From the NCBI RefSeq assembly GCF_004347735.1, contig NZ_SLTI01000013.1:62001-126000 (forward strand): 64,000 nucleotides of DNA, given 5' to 3'. The position numbers and the translations under genes were made by a program. Each line of letters begins with the position of its first letter. Position 1 is the first letter of the stretch. The notes beneath the pieces are model-generated. The model was given only the letters and a program-made list of their open reading frames with translations. It did no database searches and was not told where the DNA came from. This DNA is from Sulfuricurvum sp. IAE1. Its GTDB lineage: Bacteria > Campylobacterota > Campylobacteria > Campylobacterales > Sulfurimonadaceae. Below are positions 16,225 through 25,449 of the stretch, piece after piece.

Positions 16225-17484
16225 TTAGAGGAGCGTTAGGAGTGCGGCGGCGGTAAAGGTGCCGATCGAAATGAGAAAATAGGCCCCTATCCATCGGAAG
16301 AGTACGGCATTGCCCAAAAACAGCACAAGCAGTGCTTTGGCCAGCGAGTTGGCGAGGATCGCGATGAGGATCGCGGCGTGGGCGGTCGAGGGATGGAGGG
16401 TCGATTTGGCCAGCGAAGAGAGGGAGAGGATGATCGCATCGACGTCGGCGATTCCCGAAACGGCGGCGACCGCGTAAACCCCCATGTTCCCGACGTACTG
16501 GTCTGCGAGCTTGATGAGGGCGAGCGTGATTCCGAAGATGAGCCCCATCATCAACGCCTCTTTGAGGCTGAAGGGGTTTTTGAACTTGATGTCCTGCGGG
16601 ATATTTTCGTGCCGCGACGTGAAATACAAAAAGGCGATGTAGCCGTATCCCGCGATGGAGCCAAGGGCGATGGGGAGGAGAAAAGGGATGGTGAGGGCGG
16701 GGTTGATGACCCACATTTCAATCCCCGCGCGGATGAGCATCATCGAGGAAGCCAGCGCGATCCCGATGGCGAGGTTTTTGGAGAGAAAGCCGTTTTCGTG
16801 AACCCTTCGGGCCATGCTCATCGCGACCGCCGTCGAGGAGACGAGGCCGCCGAACAGCCCCGCGACCCCGATCCCGTGCGCCGTTCCGAAGAAACGGATC
16901 GCGATGTAGCCGAAAAAGGAGATCCCGGCCACCAGAACCACCATGATCCAGATGAGGTGTGGATTGACCAGCCCCATCGGGTCGATCGGCTCGTCGGGGA
17001 GAATCGGCAGGATGACGAAGGTCATCACCATGAACATGATCGCCGCACCGAGGTCTTGTTTCGTGAGGGTTTGTTCGTATTCGCGGATCTTGTCTTTGAG
17101 GTTCAGGACGAAAAGGACGAGGATCGCGATGAAAACGGGGAAGATCGGAAGGGTGAAATAGAGCATCGCCCCCACCAGGAAGGTGACAAGTGCGGCGAAC
17201 TCGGTGGTGGAACCTTTTTCGGACGCGGAGATGTTGTTGACCACATAGGCGGCGACGAGCAGCAACCCCATCAGACCCGATGCGACGAGGAAAAAATAGG
17301 GGAAATAGGCGCTCGCCCAGGCCGAGAGGTACCCAAAGAGCGAAATCATCGAAAAGGTCCTGGCCCCTCCGAAATCCTGGGTTTTGTTCGAATAGATCGA
17401 GTGCATTTCGCGCTGAAGGCCGACAAGAAACCCCAGCACGAGCGAAAGGCCGCTGTTTTGGATGAATAACGAATCGATCTCCAT
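16225..17484 (-). CDS. MgtC/SapB-DUF4010 family membrane protein
   Basis: 419 aa, very hydrophobic, about a dozen predicted membrane segments. The N-terminal MgtC-like region contains LVLGFLVGLQREMHS and the R-T-F motif GGARTFSMISLFGYLSA. The C-terminal half matches DUF4010, with ITLALIKLADQYVGN, AAVSGIADVDAIILSLS and LILANSLAK-type motifs. Family members are inner-membrane proteins of unclear role, proposed in Mg2+ or stress physiology. The ATG follows GGAGGG. Monocistronic. Confidence 0.8.
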   Translation of the reverse strand: MEIDSLFIQNSGLSLVLGFLVGLQREMHSIYSNKTQDFGGARTFSMISLFGYLSAWASAYFPYFFLVASGLMGLLLVAAYVVNNISASEKGSTTEFAALVTFLVGAMLYFTLPIFPVFIAILVLFVLNLKDKIREYEQTLTKQDLGAAIMFMVMTFVILPILPDEPIDPMGLVNPHLIWIMVVLVAGISFFGYIAIRFFGTAHGIGVAGLFGGLVSSTAVAMSMARRVHENGFLSKNLAIGIALASSMMLIRAGIEMWVINPALTIPFLLPIALGSIAGYGYIAFLYFTSRHENIPQDIKFKNPFSLKEALMMGLIFGITLALIKLADQYVGNMGVYAVAAVSGIADVDAIILSLSSLAKSTLHPSTAHAAILIAILANSLAKALLVLFLGNAVLFRWIGAYFLISIGTFTAAALLTLL

Positions 17485-17549
17485 GGTAGCCCTCCGCCGT
17501 TCTTTTGCTAACGATTATAGCGCAGATGGCGGGAGAAACGCCAAAAGGG

Positions 17550-18815
17550 CTATTCGAACGTGAAACGTTGCCCGTGGGAGAGGGTGTGGCGGTATAGGGA
17601 GAGCGCTTTTAGCAGGTTGTAGAGCAGTACGCTAAACATCAGGCTCCCGAAAAATCCGGCGGCGGCCAACGCCTCACCCGATACGCATCCGGCGAGCAGC
17701 GCGAGAGCAGTGAGGGCAAACAGGGTGAACAGGAGTTTGGAACGGGATGCGGGGATGACGTTGGACATGATCGGCGCATCCATAAACCCGGCCGAATTGA
17801 GATGGAACCATACCAGAAAAGGGACGATTTTGCTCATCATCCCCAGAATGACCGCAAGGACGAATAGGGCGTAAGAGAACAGCGCGAGGGTTTCAAGTGT
17901 CGCTGCCGCGATGAAGAGGGATGCCGTATGGGCGGCCGAAGCAATCAGCAGCAGGGCCATTCCCGCCGTCCAAAACCGGATACTCACGTCGCTAACGCGC
18001 CGTTTGCGTTCCGAGAGCCGTTTGAGGGTCGTTACCGCAAAACCCCCCAGCCAGCCGGCGATGACGATGTCGGCGATCCACCCGTAGGGCCATCCCGTAA
18101 AGGCAAAGGCGATTTTGAAAACGAGGGCGGCCGCAAGTACTCTGAAGGCATTTCGTTTGCACCATCGGCTGTAGGGGGCGGTGACGTAAAACATTTCGAT
18201 CACCTGGAATGCCACCGCGATGATGAGGGCGGCGGCCCATCCTATCAGCCCCAGCGAGTAGTGGGACGTGCGGACCGCTTCGTGGTAAAAGCCGAACGAT
18301 GCGGAGGCGTACGACGACGCCATCACGATCCCCAGCACGGCGGTGAACGCCAGAGCGATCAGGGCTAGCCGCATCCCGCGCAGCGTATCGTGGGTGACCT
18401 CCCCGAACAGCAGCGGCAGGACGAGGTTGGCGGTATAGACGATCGCGGCCCCCAGCAGGATCGAGGCAAGGGTGAAAAGGATCGGCTGCGACCAGAGAAA
18501 TGCCATCGCGAGCGAAAGAGTACCGACCGTCAGAAACGTATGGATAATGAGGGCGTTTCCCACGGGTGCGGGGATCGGTTTCCCCCCCAGGACGCTTTGC
18601 ATCTGGAACAGCGCACCGATCATGCTCATGCTCATCACCCCCAAAAACATCAGGTGGATCGCACTGAGCGAATAGGGATGCAGCGGCGTGAGCACTTCGC
18701 GCGGCGCGAAAAACAGGAGTGCGCAGAGCGCGATCCCAAAAACCGGGACGGTGAGGAAAAAGCGGAGCACCACCGAGATCGGCGGCGCCTGATCGAGTGA
18801 AAGGCCGTTATACAC
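17550..18815 (-). CDS. 12-TM heme-copper-oxidase-subunit-I-like/NnrS-like protein
   Basis: About 421 aa with roughly twelve hydrophobic helices. The segment SLSAIHLMFLGVMSMSMIGA, with its conserved His, resembles the heme-copper oxidase subunit-I-like and NnrS-like families often found with denitrification genes. The start is taken as the GTG at 18815 because GGAGGT lies 5 nt upstream; a longer reading frame would cover the DUF2249 gene. It overlaps the DUF2249 stop by 8 nt, so translation is probably coupled. The neighbouring DUF2249 and hemerythrin genes suggest NO or O2 stress handling. The exact family is not certain. Confidence 0.65.
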   Translation of the reverse strand: MYNGLSLDQAPPISVVLRFFLTVPVFGIALCALLFFAPREVLTPLHPYSLSAIHLMFLGVMSMSMIGALFQMQSVLGGKPIPAPVGNALIIHTFLTVGTLSLAMAFLWSQPILFTLASILLGAAIVYTANLVLPLLFGEVTHDTLRGMRLALIALAFTAVLGIVMASSYASASFGFYHEAVRTSHYSLGLIGWAAALIIAVAFQVIEMFYVTAPYSRWCKRNAFRVLAAALVFKIAFAFTGWPYGWIADIVIAGWLGGFAVTTLKRLSERKRRVSDVSIRFWTAGMALLLIASAAHTASLFIAAATLETLALFSYALFVLAVILGMMSKIVPFLVWFHLNSAGFMDAPIMSNVIPASRSKLLFTLFALTALALLAGCVSGEALAAAGFFGSLMFSVLLYNLLKALSLYRHTLSHGQRFTFE

Positions 18816-19050
18816 GGTACACCTCCAAATCCAAAGTCGGACTGCGGGTAATAAAGATATGCCAGACATTGTCCGCATCCATGTAAGAGAGATAGCGTCC
18901 GTTGTTGCGGGTGATGATCTCGAACAGCGGTATCGGCTCGCGCCGGTGGATCATGTGGATCACCTCGTCTCCCGCGAGGCGGCGGAACGCCCCGACCGCC
19001 ATTTCGAGCGGGATGGGGTGATCGTATTCGCGGGTGTCGAGGAGGATCAT
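18808..19050 (-). CDS. DUF2249 domain protein
   Basis: 80 aa, filled by one TusA/SirA-like alpha-beta DUF2249 domain: ILLDTREYDHPIPLEMAVGA at the start, then DEVIHMIHRREPIPLFEII. DUF2249 proteins are commonly encoded beside hemerythrin-like proteins and nitric-oxide-responsive genes; the biochemical role is not established. It lacks the Cys-Pro of TusA. Start and stop overlap both neighbours (ATGA with the hemerythrin gene), indicating a tight three-gene operon. Confidence 0.8.
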   Translation of the reverse strand: MILLDTREYDHPIPLEMAVGAFRRLAGDEVIHMIHRREPIPLFEIITRNNGRYLSYMDADNVWHIFITRSPTLDLEVYRV

Positions 19051-19481
19051 GCCATCTCTTTGAGTTTGACGATCATCTCCTCGGCATCGGAGCCGAGCGA
19101 GCGGTCGATCATCGGATAGAGCATCTGCTCTTCTTTCATGTTGTGCTGCTGGAGCATGATCATCATCGATTCGCCGATGCCGAAGAAATCGTCGACACGG
19201 TTTTCGGCGAGGGCGAGGCGCATCGATTCGAGGAGGCTGCGGAGCTGCTGGTGCTCGTAGCGCATCATCTGCGTCGGGCCGCCCATCATCCCTGTCCGTT
19301 TTTCGAAGGCGAGGAAGAGCTCTTTTTCCTCCATGTCGAAATGGTGCAGCGTGGCACGTTCGAAGGCCTCGAACGCGGTGCGGGCTTTTTCGGCGTCTTT
19401 GGCCAGCAGGGCTGATTCGGCCTCGGCGTAGTGGTGGTCGCAGGCGCGGTGGTCGTCGCGCATGAAAGAAAGAATGCTCAT
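19047..19481 (-). CDS. Hemerythrin HHE-domain protein
   Basis: 144 aa four-helix-bundle protein expected to bind a di-iron site. Candidate ligands are His in FMRDDHRACDHH, His and Glu in LHHFDMEEKELF, His in MRYEHQQLR and His and Glu in LQQHNMKEEQMLYPM. Relatives include RIC/YtfE-type Fe-S repair proteins and O2- or NO-binding hemerythrins; the short N-terminus lacks the ScdA/RIC Cys domain. The start at 19481 follows CAGGAGAG. It is the first gene of the operon with DUF2249 and the 12-TM protein. Confidence 0.85.
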   Translation of the reverse strand: MSILSFMRDDHRACDHHYAEAESALLAKDAEKARTAFEAFERATLHHFDMEEKELFLAFEKRTGMMGGPTQMMRYEHQQLRSLLESMRLALAENRVDDFFGIGESMMIMLQQHNMKEEQMLYPMIDRSLGSDAEEMIVKLKEMA

Positions 19482-19554
19482 AAGTCTCTCCTGGGGATCA
19501 AATGACGACAGTATAGATCGGACGTCCGCGAATAATCTTGACAAAAGTCAAGAA

Positions 19555-22413
19555 TTATTTTTTGAGGGGCTTGTTGTGGGGGAGAAAATCGCGGAAATCC
19601 TTAATGTACACGGCATTGATCCCCTGCCCGAGTTCGTGGACGTCGGCATCGAGCCGGAGCCAGCGGTTGAGCTGGTATTGGACGAGGATGCTGGAGAGGG
19701 TGTCGTTTTTGTAGAGGACGCGGAGGTTTTTGTTGATCCGCGCGCCCACTTCGAAGCCCATTCCCCCCTCCTGCGTCGTGAGGATGTTCATGGTATCGAT
19801 CTGGAGTTTGGTCGTGCTGTTGATGAGCCCTTTGAGCCCGGCACCGAGCATGAAGTTGGTCGCGTCGGCACGGACGGACGAGGTTCCCGAATCGCTTCCC
19901 GCGACGGTATTGGCGGGGGAACCGAAGAGGATGTAGCTCATGATGTCGTTTTGGCTCATGACCGGATCGGAGGTGAAGAGAAAAATCGGCGAATCGAGGG
20001 TGTGGGTGACGAAGATGACGATTTTTTTGTAGTCGACTTCGTGGCCGATCGTGAGGTTGAGATAGGGGTTTAGGGGGACATCGCCGCCGAAATAGATTTC
20101 GGAATGCTGGATATCGAACCGTTTTCCCGCGCTCGTCGCACTCCCCGAAGGGATCGTCATCATCCCCAGTATCTGCATCGGCCCCAGCGGATCGCGCCAG
20201 AGGGTGATGTCGGGGATCAGCCGCAGGTTGAGCTCCTTGGTCTGGAGTTTGATCGGTTCTTGGGAAGTGATGCGGACGTTCATCGAAAGCCGCGTATGGG
20301 ACGGGGGGCGGACGTCCTGGACGATGATTATGTCATCGTCGAGGACTTTGAACTGCTGCAGCGGCAGGTAGGAGATCGTTCCCTCCAGAATCGTGACGTT
20401 CCCATAAAGCTGCTGTTCGCCGGCGCGGTCGCGGACAAACGTAATGTCGGCAGCGGCGTGGGCGCTCCCCTCGGGCCCTTCGTAGAAGAAGCGTTCCGAA
20501 AAGAGGCGCAGCGACGTCCCTTTTTCGCCCGAAACCGCCCCCTGCAGCAAGAGGGTGTCGTAGATCCAGAAATCGTCGACGAGGAGATCGCCCGAGGGGG
20601 TGAGGCGAAGATGCGAGGTCCGCTCCGAGGCGATCGGGTGGTCGGCGATTTCGAAACGGTAGGAGGGAACCGTGATGTTCCCGTCACGGTAATGCAGGTC
20701 GATCGAGCCGTTCGTCCCCCCGAAAGAGTGCTGGGTATCGAGGACCGCCGCATACCACGGCACCCGGACGTTTGCGTCGATCTCCACCGTATCGGCGATC
20801 GTGACCCGTGCGCGTGCGCGGATCTCGGCATCGTAGTATTCCCCTTTGTAGAGTTCGATCGGGCGGAACGAGGAGACGGTCGCAAATGCCGAGGGGACGA
20901 GGGCTTTGACGTCCAGAACGCTTTTGCCCGGGGCAAGCGAGCCCTCGACGTCGAAATAGGCTCCGGAGTAGTTGCCCGATCCTTTGAGCCGTTCGCCGCT
21001 CAGCGATGCGGAAAATGCGACCGATTCTCCCTGGAAATGGAGGTGTGAGACGTTGTGCTCGTGGGTGAGGGAGAGGTTCAGCCGTGAGGGCGGTTTGCGG
21101 CTCCAGTCCCGCCACATCGGTGCATCGGGGGGGAGGAGGAGGGAGCCTTCGAGGGCGTGGACCCCCTCGCGGGTCGAGAATTCCCCCGTGAAGCGAAGGT
21201 GGCTGTGCTCGGCCGCAAGGGTGCCAGAGAGGGTGTCGGTGCTGAGGACATAGCTTCCGCGGGCTTTCATCCCCAGCGGCGAAGTGCGGGCGAATTCGGG
21301 GAGGGCGGGGAGAAAGGCGAGGTCCTGATGGCGGCTTTCGAGTTCCCACGCAAAACGGTCGTAATCGGAACTCGAAAGGCGCAGGGTGCTCCCGTCGAGT
21401 GTGACCGAGGCGCCCAACCCCTGTGCGTCGTCGCGGAACGATCCGCGCAGCGTGTTCGAGGGGAGATGGCGGTTCGAGGCGATGTGTCCGGAAAATTCGC
21501 TTGTCGTCACCCCCTCGAAAGTGTAGCGCAGGTGCTGGCGGGTCTGCATCGTCTCTTCCCCCCGCCGAAGCAGATAGGAGGCGTCGACGTCGAAGCGTTC
21601 GTCATCGTAGCGGCAGCGGAAGTCGAACGTGAACTTCTCGGCGTTCAGGGCCGGATCGGGTTTGAGAACCAGGCGCTCGATCCCCCCTTTGAGATGCGCG
21701 CGTTTGTCGGAGAGTTCGACGATCCGAAGGGGGATGGTTCGGGGAAGATCGGTAAAACGGCCGCTGTAGGGGGCAAGGGCGGCCGTATTGGGGTACAGGA
21801 GGGCTTCCCCCGAAATCGCGTTGTCCCGGAGGGTTCCCCGAATGCCCCCGTCGGCGTAGCGGGAGCGGAACGCGGCGCGGAAGGTTTTGAAATTGAGCAG
21901 TTCGCCGTCATAGCTCCCCTCGGCTCCGTCGATATCGAGTTCGAGGGGGTAGGTGCCGATGAGCTGTAGGTTGTGGAGCGTGACCTGTTTAAGGCGAAAC
22001 GTCGGAAACGGCCAGGAGGTCTCGCTTCCGTCGGTGAAATCGTCGAGGTGGAGCCGCAGCCCCTCGATCCGGACCGATTCGACGGTATGGTCCCCTTCGA
22101 GCATTTTGACGAGGCTGTAGCGCAGGGTGAGGGTGTCGGCTTTCATCCGCTCCGCGCGAACGTCATGGAGGGTGAACCCCTCCATCAGTGACCCCTCGGC
22201 GCGGGTGTAGTGGATCCCCAGCGGTTCGAGAAGGTAGGTGCGTACAATCTCTAGACCGTCGGGGCGGAAGGCGACGTAGAGCGCCCCCGCGGTGACAAAA
22301 ACACTAAGGAGAAGGAGAAAATGAAGAATCAGGAACAACCGTCTGAACAAGGTTTTCAGACGTCTGGACCGGGGCCGGTGATGATCTTCGTTCAACGGTG
22401 TTTGCATCCGCAT
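19555..22413 (-). CDS. tamB: Translocation and assembly module TamB (AsmA-like, DUF490)
   Basis: 952 aa. One N-terminal inner-membrane anchor (LFLILHFLLLLSVFVTAGAL) is followed by a long beta-repeat periplasmic region and the C-terminal DUF490 domain (LRLIPDITLWRDPLGPM, then the end region with RWLRLDADV). TamB spans the periplasm and is implicated in phospholipid transport and autotransporter assembly with TamA; a TamA-like gene is at 27268-28959. There is no SD at the ATG at 22413; a CATAAT box 6 nt before the third codon (ATG 22407) suggests a leaderless start there. Confidence 0.88.
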   Translation of the reverse strand: MRMQTPLNEDHHRPRSRRLKTLFRRLFLILHFLLLLSVFVTAGALYVAFRPDGLEIVRTYLLEPLGIHYTRAEGSLMEGFTLHDVRAERMKADTLTLRYSLVKMLEGDHTVESVRIEGLRLHLDDFTDGSETSWPFPTFRLKQVTLHNLQLIGTYPLELDIDGAEGSYDGELLNFKTFRAAFRSRYADGGIRGTLRDNAISGEALLYPNTAALAPYSGRFTDLPRTIPLRIVELSDKRAHLKGGIERLVLKPDPALNAEKFTFDFRCRYDDERFDVDASYLLRRGEETMQTRQHLRYTFEGVTTSEFSGHIASNRHLPSNTLRGSFRDDAQGLGASVTLDGSTLRLSSSDYDRFAWELESRHQDLAFLPALPEFARTSPLGMKARGSYVLSTDTLSGTLAAEHSHLRFTGEFSTREGVHALEGSLLLPPDAPMWRDWSRKPPSRLNLSLTHEHNVSHLHFQGESVAFSASLSGERLKGSGNYSGAYFDVEGSLAPGKSVLDVKALVPSAFATVSSFRPIELYKGEYYDAEIRARARVTIADTVEIDANVRVPWYAAVLDTQHSFGGTNGSIDLHYRDGNITVPSYRFEIADHPIASERTSHLRLTPSGDLLVDDFWIYDTLLLQGAVSGEKGTSLRLFSERFFYEGPEGSAHAAADITFVRDRAGEQQLYGNVTILEGTISYLPLQQFKVLDDDIIIVQDVRPPSHTRLSMNVRITSQEPIKLQTKELNLRLIPDITLWRDPLGPMQILGMMTIPSGSATSAGKRFDIQHSEIYFGGDVPLNPYLNLTIGHEVDYKKIVIFVTHTLDSPIFLFTSDPVMSQNDIMSYILFGSPANTVAGSDSGTSSVRADATNFMLGAGLKGLINSTTKLQIDTMNILTTQEGGMGFEVGARINKNLRVLYKNDTLSSILVQYQLNRWLRLDADVHELGQGINAVYIKDFRDFLPHNKPLKK

Positions 22414-22443
22414 ATTATGCCCAAACTTACCATTAAACCTGAT

Positions 22444-22476
22444 CCCGCGGCAACGGAGGAGAAACGTCCCCGCGGG
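22444..22476 (-). terminator. Hairpin after the FCSD flavoprotein gene
   Basis: CCCGCGG (22444-22450) pairs with CCGCGGG (22470-22476) around an 18-nt loop, 7 nt after the stop codon at 22484. There is no clear U tract. Confidence 0.45.
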
Positions 22477-22483
22477 AAATCGA

Positions 22484-23848
22484 TCAGCTTCCGAAAATGT
22501 CGCGCATCATCCCTTTGTACCATTCATGGGTCGTTTTTCCGAGGTCGGCGGAACGGGTGTTGTTTTCGGTCATCTTCGGCTTGATTACTTTAATGTCGTT
22601 GCCGTTGATGTCTTTGTCGTCCATCATCGAGAAGGTGACGCCGATCGAGATCGCTTCTTTGTCGTTGACCATCGAATAACAGATGTTTTGAGGGAGCGTC
22701 ACCTCTTTGGGTGTTGCTCTCCCCGCTATCAGCGAAGCGATATGGGACGCGACGATGTGCCCCTGGCCGTTTGCGATGGCACCGCTTTTGGGATAGGGAT
22801 AGCCGCCGACGGCATCTCCGATGACGAAGACCCTCGGATCCGCTTTGCTCTGGAACGTGGGTGATTCCATCATCCCCCATCCCGCTTTGCCCGTCGAAAC
22901 GCCGGCCATCGCGACGATTTCGGACGCTTTGTTGGTCGGCATCAGGTTCGCCGCAGCGTAGGGGATGCGCACCTCTTCGGTCCGTTCGTCTGCGAGGGTG
23001 AGCGTGACGACCACCTCTTTCTTATCCAAATCGACGGTTTTGACCAGCGAATTGGGACGGTATTCGACGATATCGGGGTACAGTTCTTTGTATGCTGCCA
23101 GGAACCCCGGACCTTTCGGGGCCGGTTTGGCTTTGGGATCGAGGAGGATCACTTTCCCCTGGATGCCGTTTTTCTTCAGGTAGTGGGCCACCATCGCGGC
23201 ACGCTCATACGGTGCCGGAGGGCAGCGGTAGGGGCCGTCGGGAACGGAGATGACGAAATTGCCCCCTTCGAACTCCTCGAGCATCTTTTTAAGGGCGACG
23301 TGCTCACTGCCGGGCATGAGCGCCGGAGGGCACTCCTGGCGGCACCGCTCGGCGGCAAGGGTGTCTTTGCCGAACCATTTGGTGTAATCGTACGCGATTC
23401 CGGGTGCGAGCAGGAGATAATCGTACCCGATGCTGCCGGTCGTCGTTTTGACGGTGCGGCCGGAACGGTCGATGTCGGTGACGGTCGTCTGGAACATTTT
23501 GTATCCGAACGCCTTTGCCGCGGTGTAGTAATCGCGGGTCAGGAAATCCATCCCCACTTCGCCGCTTAGCCATTCGTTACTGATCGGACACGACATAAAA
23601 AGATCCCGTTTTTCGAGGACCACCACTTCGGCTTCGGGGGCTTCCTTTTTGATGTAGCGGGCGGCGGTGAGGCCGCCCCATCCGCCGCCGACGATGACGA
23701 CCCGCTTGCCTGCGGGTTTGGGGAGGAGTTCGGTGGCGACGGCCGGATTTTCAGCCGCCGACGCCGGTGCTGCGGAGACTCCCCCAAGAGCCAGCGCCGC
23801 GGCGCCGATTCCGGAGGCTTTGAGCATATCGCGTCGAGAGAGTTTCAT
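22484..23848 (-). CDS. Flavocytochrome c sulfide dehydrogenase-type flavoprotein (FccB/SoxF-like)
   Basis: 454 aa periplasmic flavoprotein expected to oxidise sulfide or polysulfide. A twin-arginine signal is present (SRRDMLKASGIGAAALALGG, cleavage after ASA). The FAD motif is VIVGGGWGGLTAARY and the second dinucleotide segment is around GKVILLDPKAKPAPKGPGF. Cysteines in FMSCPIS and YRCPPAPYE correspond to the redox-active pair of the FCSD family, and the C-terminal FCSD flavin-binding region is present. The heme partner FccA/SoxE is not adjacent. It lies 9 nt after the porin gene, in one operon. Start ATG with AAGGAG. Confidence 0.85.
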   Translation of the reverse strand: MKLSRRDMLKASGIGAAALALGGVSAAPASAAENPAVATELLPKPAGKRVVIVGGGWGGLTAARYIKKEAPEAEVVVLEKRDLFMSCPISNEWLSGEVGMDFLTRDYYTAAKAFGYKMFQTTVTDIDRSGRTVKTTTGSIGYDYLLLAPGIAYDYTKWFGKDTLAAERCRQECPPALMPGSEHVALKKMLEEFEGGNFVISVPDGPYRCPPAPYERAAMVAHYLKKNGIQGKVILLDPKAKPAPKGPGFLAAYKELYPDIVEYRPNSLVKTVDLDKKEVVVTLTLADERTEEVRIPYAAANLMPTNKASEIVAMAGVSTGKAGWGMMESPTFQSKADPRVFVIGDAVGGYPYPKSGAIANGQGHIVASHIASLIAGRATPKEVTLPQNICYSMVNDKEAISIGVTFSMMDDKDINGNDIKVIKPKMTENNTRSADLGKTTHEWYKGMMRDIFGS

Positions 23849-23857
23849 GTCCGCTCC

Positions 23858-25318
23858 TTAAAAACTCAGGTTGGCGATCAGACGCGTGTGCGCATGCTCG
23901 TAATTGCGGGTGCCGTTGTCACGCTGTTCGTGAAACAGGCGGAACCACAACCCTTTGACCGATGGGACGGCGTAGTGGAGGATGTAATCTTGAACTTCGG
24001 TCGTTTCATTCCGGACGGTGCTGATGGTTCCCCCGGTACTGCCGGTGGTTCCGGTCCACGTTTGTACGTCGGTATCGTACCGGGCATGGTTGACGATGAA
24101 CTTGAGCCCCGGAACGCCGAGCGATGCGAAACTGTATTCGGCCCCGAGTTTGTAGGCGTCGGTATCGGCACGGTATTCGTTACGGGCGAAAATCATGCTG
24201 GTGTACGCGGGATCGCCCTGCCAGGCGTTCATGACGTGGCCATCCTCATTGCGGTTGTAAGCGGCGGAGAAACTGAAGTCCCCGATGTCGGCTTTTGCCT
24301 GGACCCCCCACAAGGTGGCGTCGATCTGGCCGTCCGCGCTGATTTTCGTTTTGTAAATGGACGAGGCCGTCAACGTGTTGACGCTGCGGAGTTTTTTGAG
24401 CTCGTTTCCTCCGGTAGAGGTGGCGAAGTTCCCGACATCGTCTTGTTTAAGGATTTGGGCTCCGAGGGTCACTTTGGCCGGACCCGCGTTGATTTTGTAT
24501 TCGGCATCGGCATAAATCGTGTTGTACATTTCGTGTGCGTAGTAATCCCATACCCGGGCTTTGAGGTTTCCTTTGGCGTACTCGATCCCCAGTGCGGTGA
24601 CCCCGGATGTATCGAGTTTATTCGCCCCCAGGGTCGCATCCGACATATCCTGGAACGATGATTTCCCCGAACCCGGAGTAATCACGCCGGTCGTGCCGTT
24701 GACCGCCGGGCTCACAAGACCGTATCCCGCACCGGAGGTGATTTGATAGGCGGCATCGCCGATGAGTCCCGCATCGGTCGCGGCGCGCGTACCGAACTGC
24801 ATTTTGGTGATGTGGGCCGCGGTTACCGTGAAATCGGGGATTTCCTTGATCGTCGCGACGGTCCCCTCGAAGAGTTGGGGGATGATGGTGACGGCATTGT
24901 CGGTCATCGGTGTTTTAAACTCCTGCCGGCCGTACGTGATGTCGGTATTGGAGAGGCGGTAGCTTGCATAGGCTTCGCCGAGCGTCGAATAGCTGTCCAT
25001 CGAGTCGCCCAGAAGCCCCTGTGCCACCTGGCTGTAGCCGTCGCGGGTTTTGTAATCCCACTTGGTGAGCCCTGTGTCGTGGGTCGTGTACATCGCCGCG
25101 CCGAAGCGGAGACCTTGCAGCGCTCCCGTCTGGTATTTGAGTTTGCCTCCGATGGCGCTGCCGGTTGCGGCTACCGTATCGGAAAAAGCCGGTTCGATAT
25201 GGTGAATCCGGACATAACCGCCGAATTTCCCCTCTTTTATCATTTCATTGAGATCGTCCGCCCCCATGAGCTGGGTGGCGAGGATCGCAGATAGGGACAG
25301 GATTGCATTGCGTTTCAT
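23858..25318 (-). CDS. OprD-family outer-membrane porin
   Basis: 486 aa. A signal peptide (MKRNAILSLSAILATQLMGA) is followed by the OprD-family opening EGKFGGYVRIHHIEPAF and ITYGRQEFKTPMTDN, then alternating aromatic/Gly beta-strands. The last residue is Phe (TRLIANLSF), typical of BAM-inserted barrels. It probably takes up small anionic or organic solutes; substrate unknown. It is the first gene of an operon with the FCSD flavoprotein and is divergent from a two-component system that may control it. Start with GAAGGAG. Confidence 0.87.
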   Translation of the reverse strand: MKRNAILSLSAILATQLMGADDLNEMIKEGKFGGYVRIHHIEPAFSDTVAATGSAIGGKLKYQTGALQGLRFGAAMYTTHDTGLTKWDYKTRDGYSQVAQGLLGDSMDSYSTLGEAYASYRLSNTDITYGRQEFKTPMTDNAVTIIPQLFEGTVATIKEIPDFTVTAAHITKMQFGTRAATDAGLIGDAAYQITSGAGYGLVSPAVNGTTGVITPGSGKSSFQDMSDATLGANKLDTSGVTALGIEYAKGNLKARVWDYYAHEMYNTIYADAEYKINAGPAKVTLGAQILKQDDVGNFATSTGGNELKKLRSVNTLTASSIYKTKISADGQIDATLWGVQAKADIGDFSFSAAYNRNEDGHVMNAWQGDPAYTSMIFARNEYRADTDAYKLGAEYSFASLGVPGLKFIVNHARYDTDVQTWTGTTGSTGGTISTVRNETTEVQDYILHYAVPSVKGLWFRLFHEQRDNGTRNYEHAHTRLIANLSF

Positions 25319-25436
25319 CTCGTGTGATACTCCTTCGATAAGTTTTCAACGACCCAATCGTACTGGTGCCAGATGAAAAAATCATGAAAATGTGATTTTT
25401 TTTTGACGTTTTACCGAAAATCGACGAATAATAAAT

Positions 25437-25442
25437 TACAAT
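25437..25442 (+). promoter_or_regulatory. -10-like box abutting the response regulator start
   Basis: TACAAT followed by 7 nt (ACTTCCC) and the ATG at 25450, with no SD: a likely leaderless transcript. It lies in the 131-nt divergent region shared with the porin promoter. Confidence 0.4.
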
Positions 25443-25449
25443 ACTTCCC

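Noticed and set aside
25319-25449. Sigma-54 promoter for the porin (TGGCAC at the start of the candidate)
   Set aside because: The GC element at the -12 position is missing (TTGG instead of TTGC at the right spacing).
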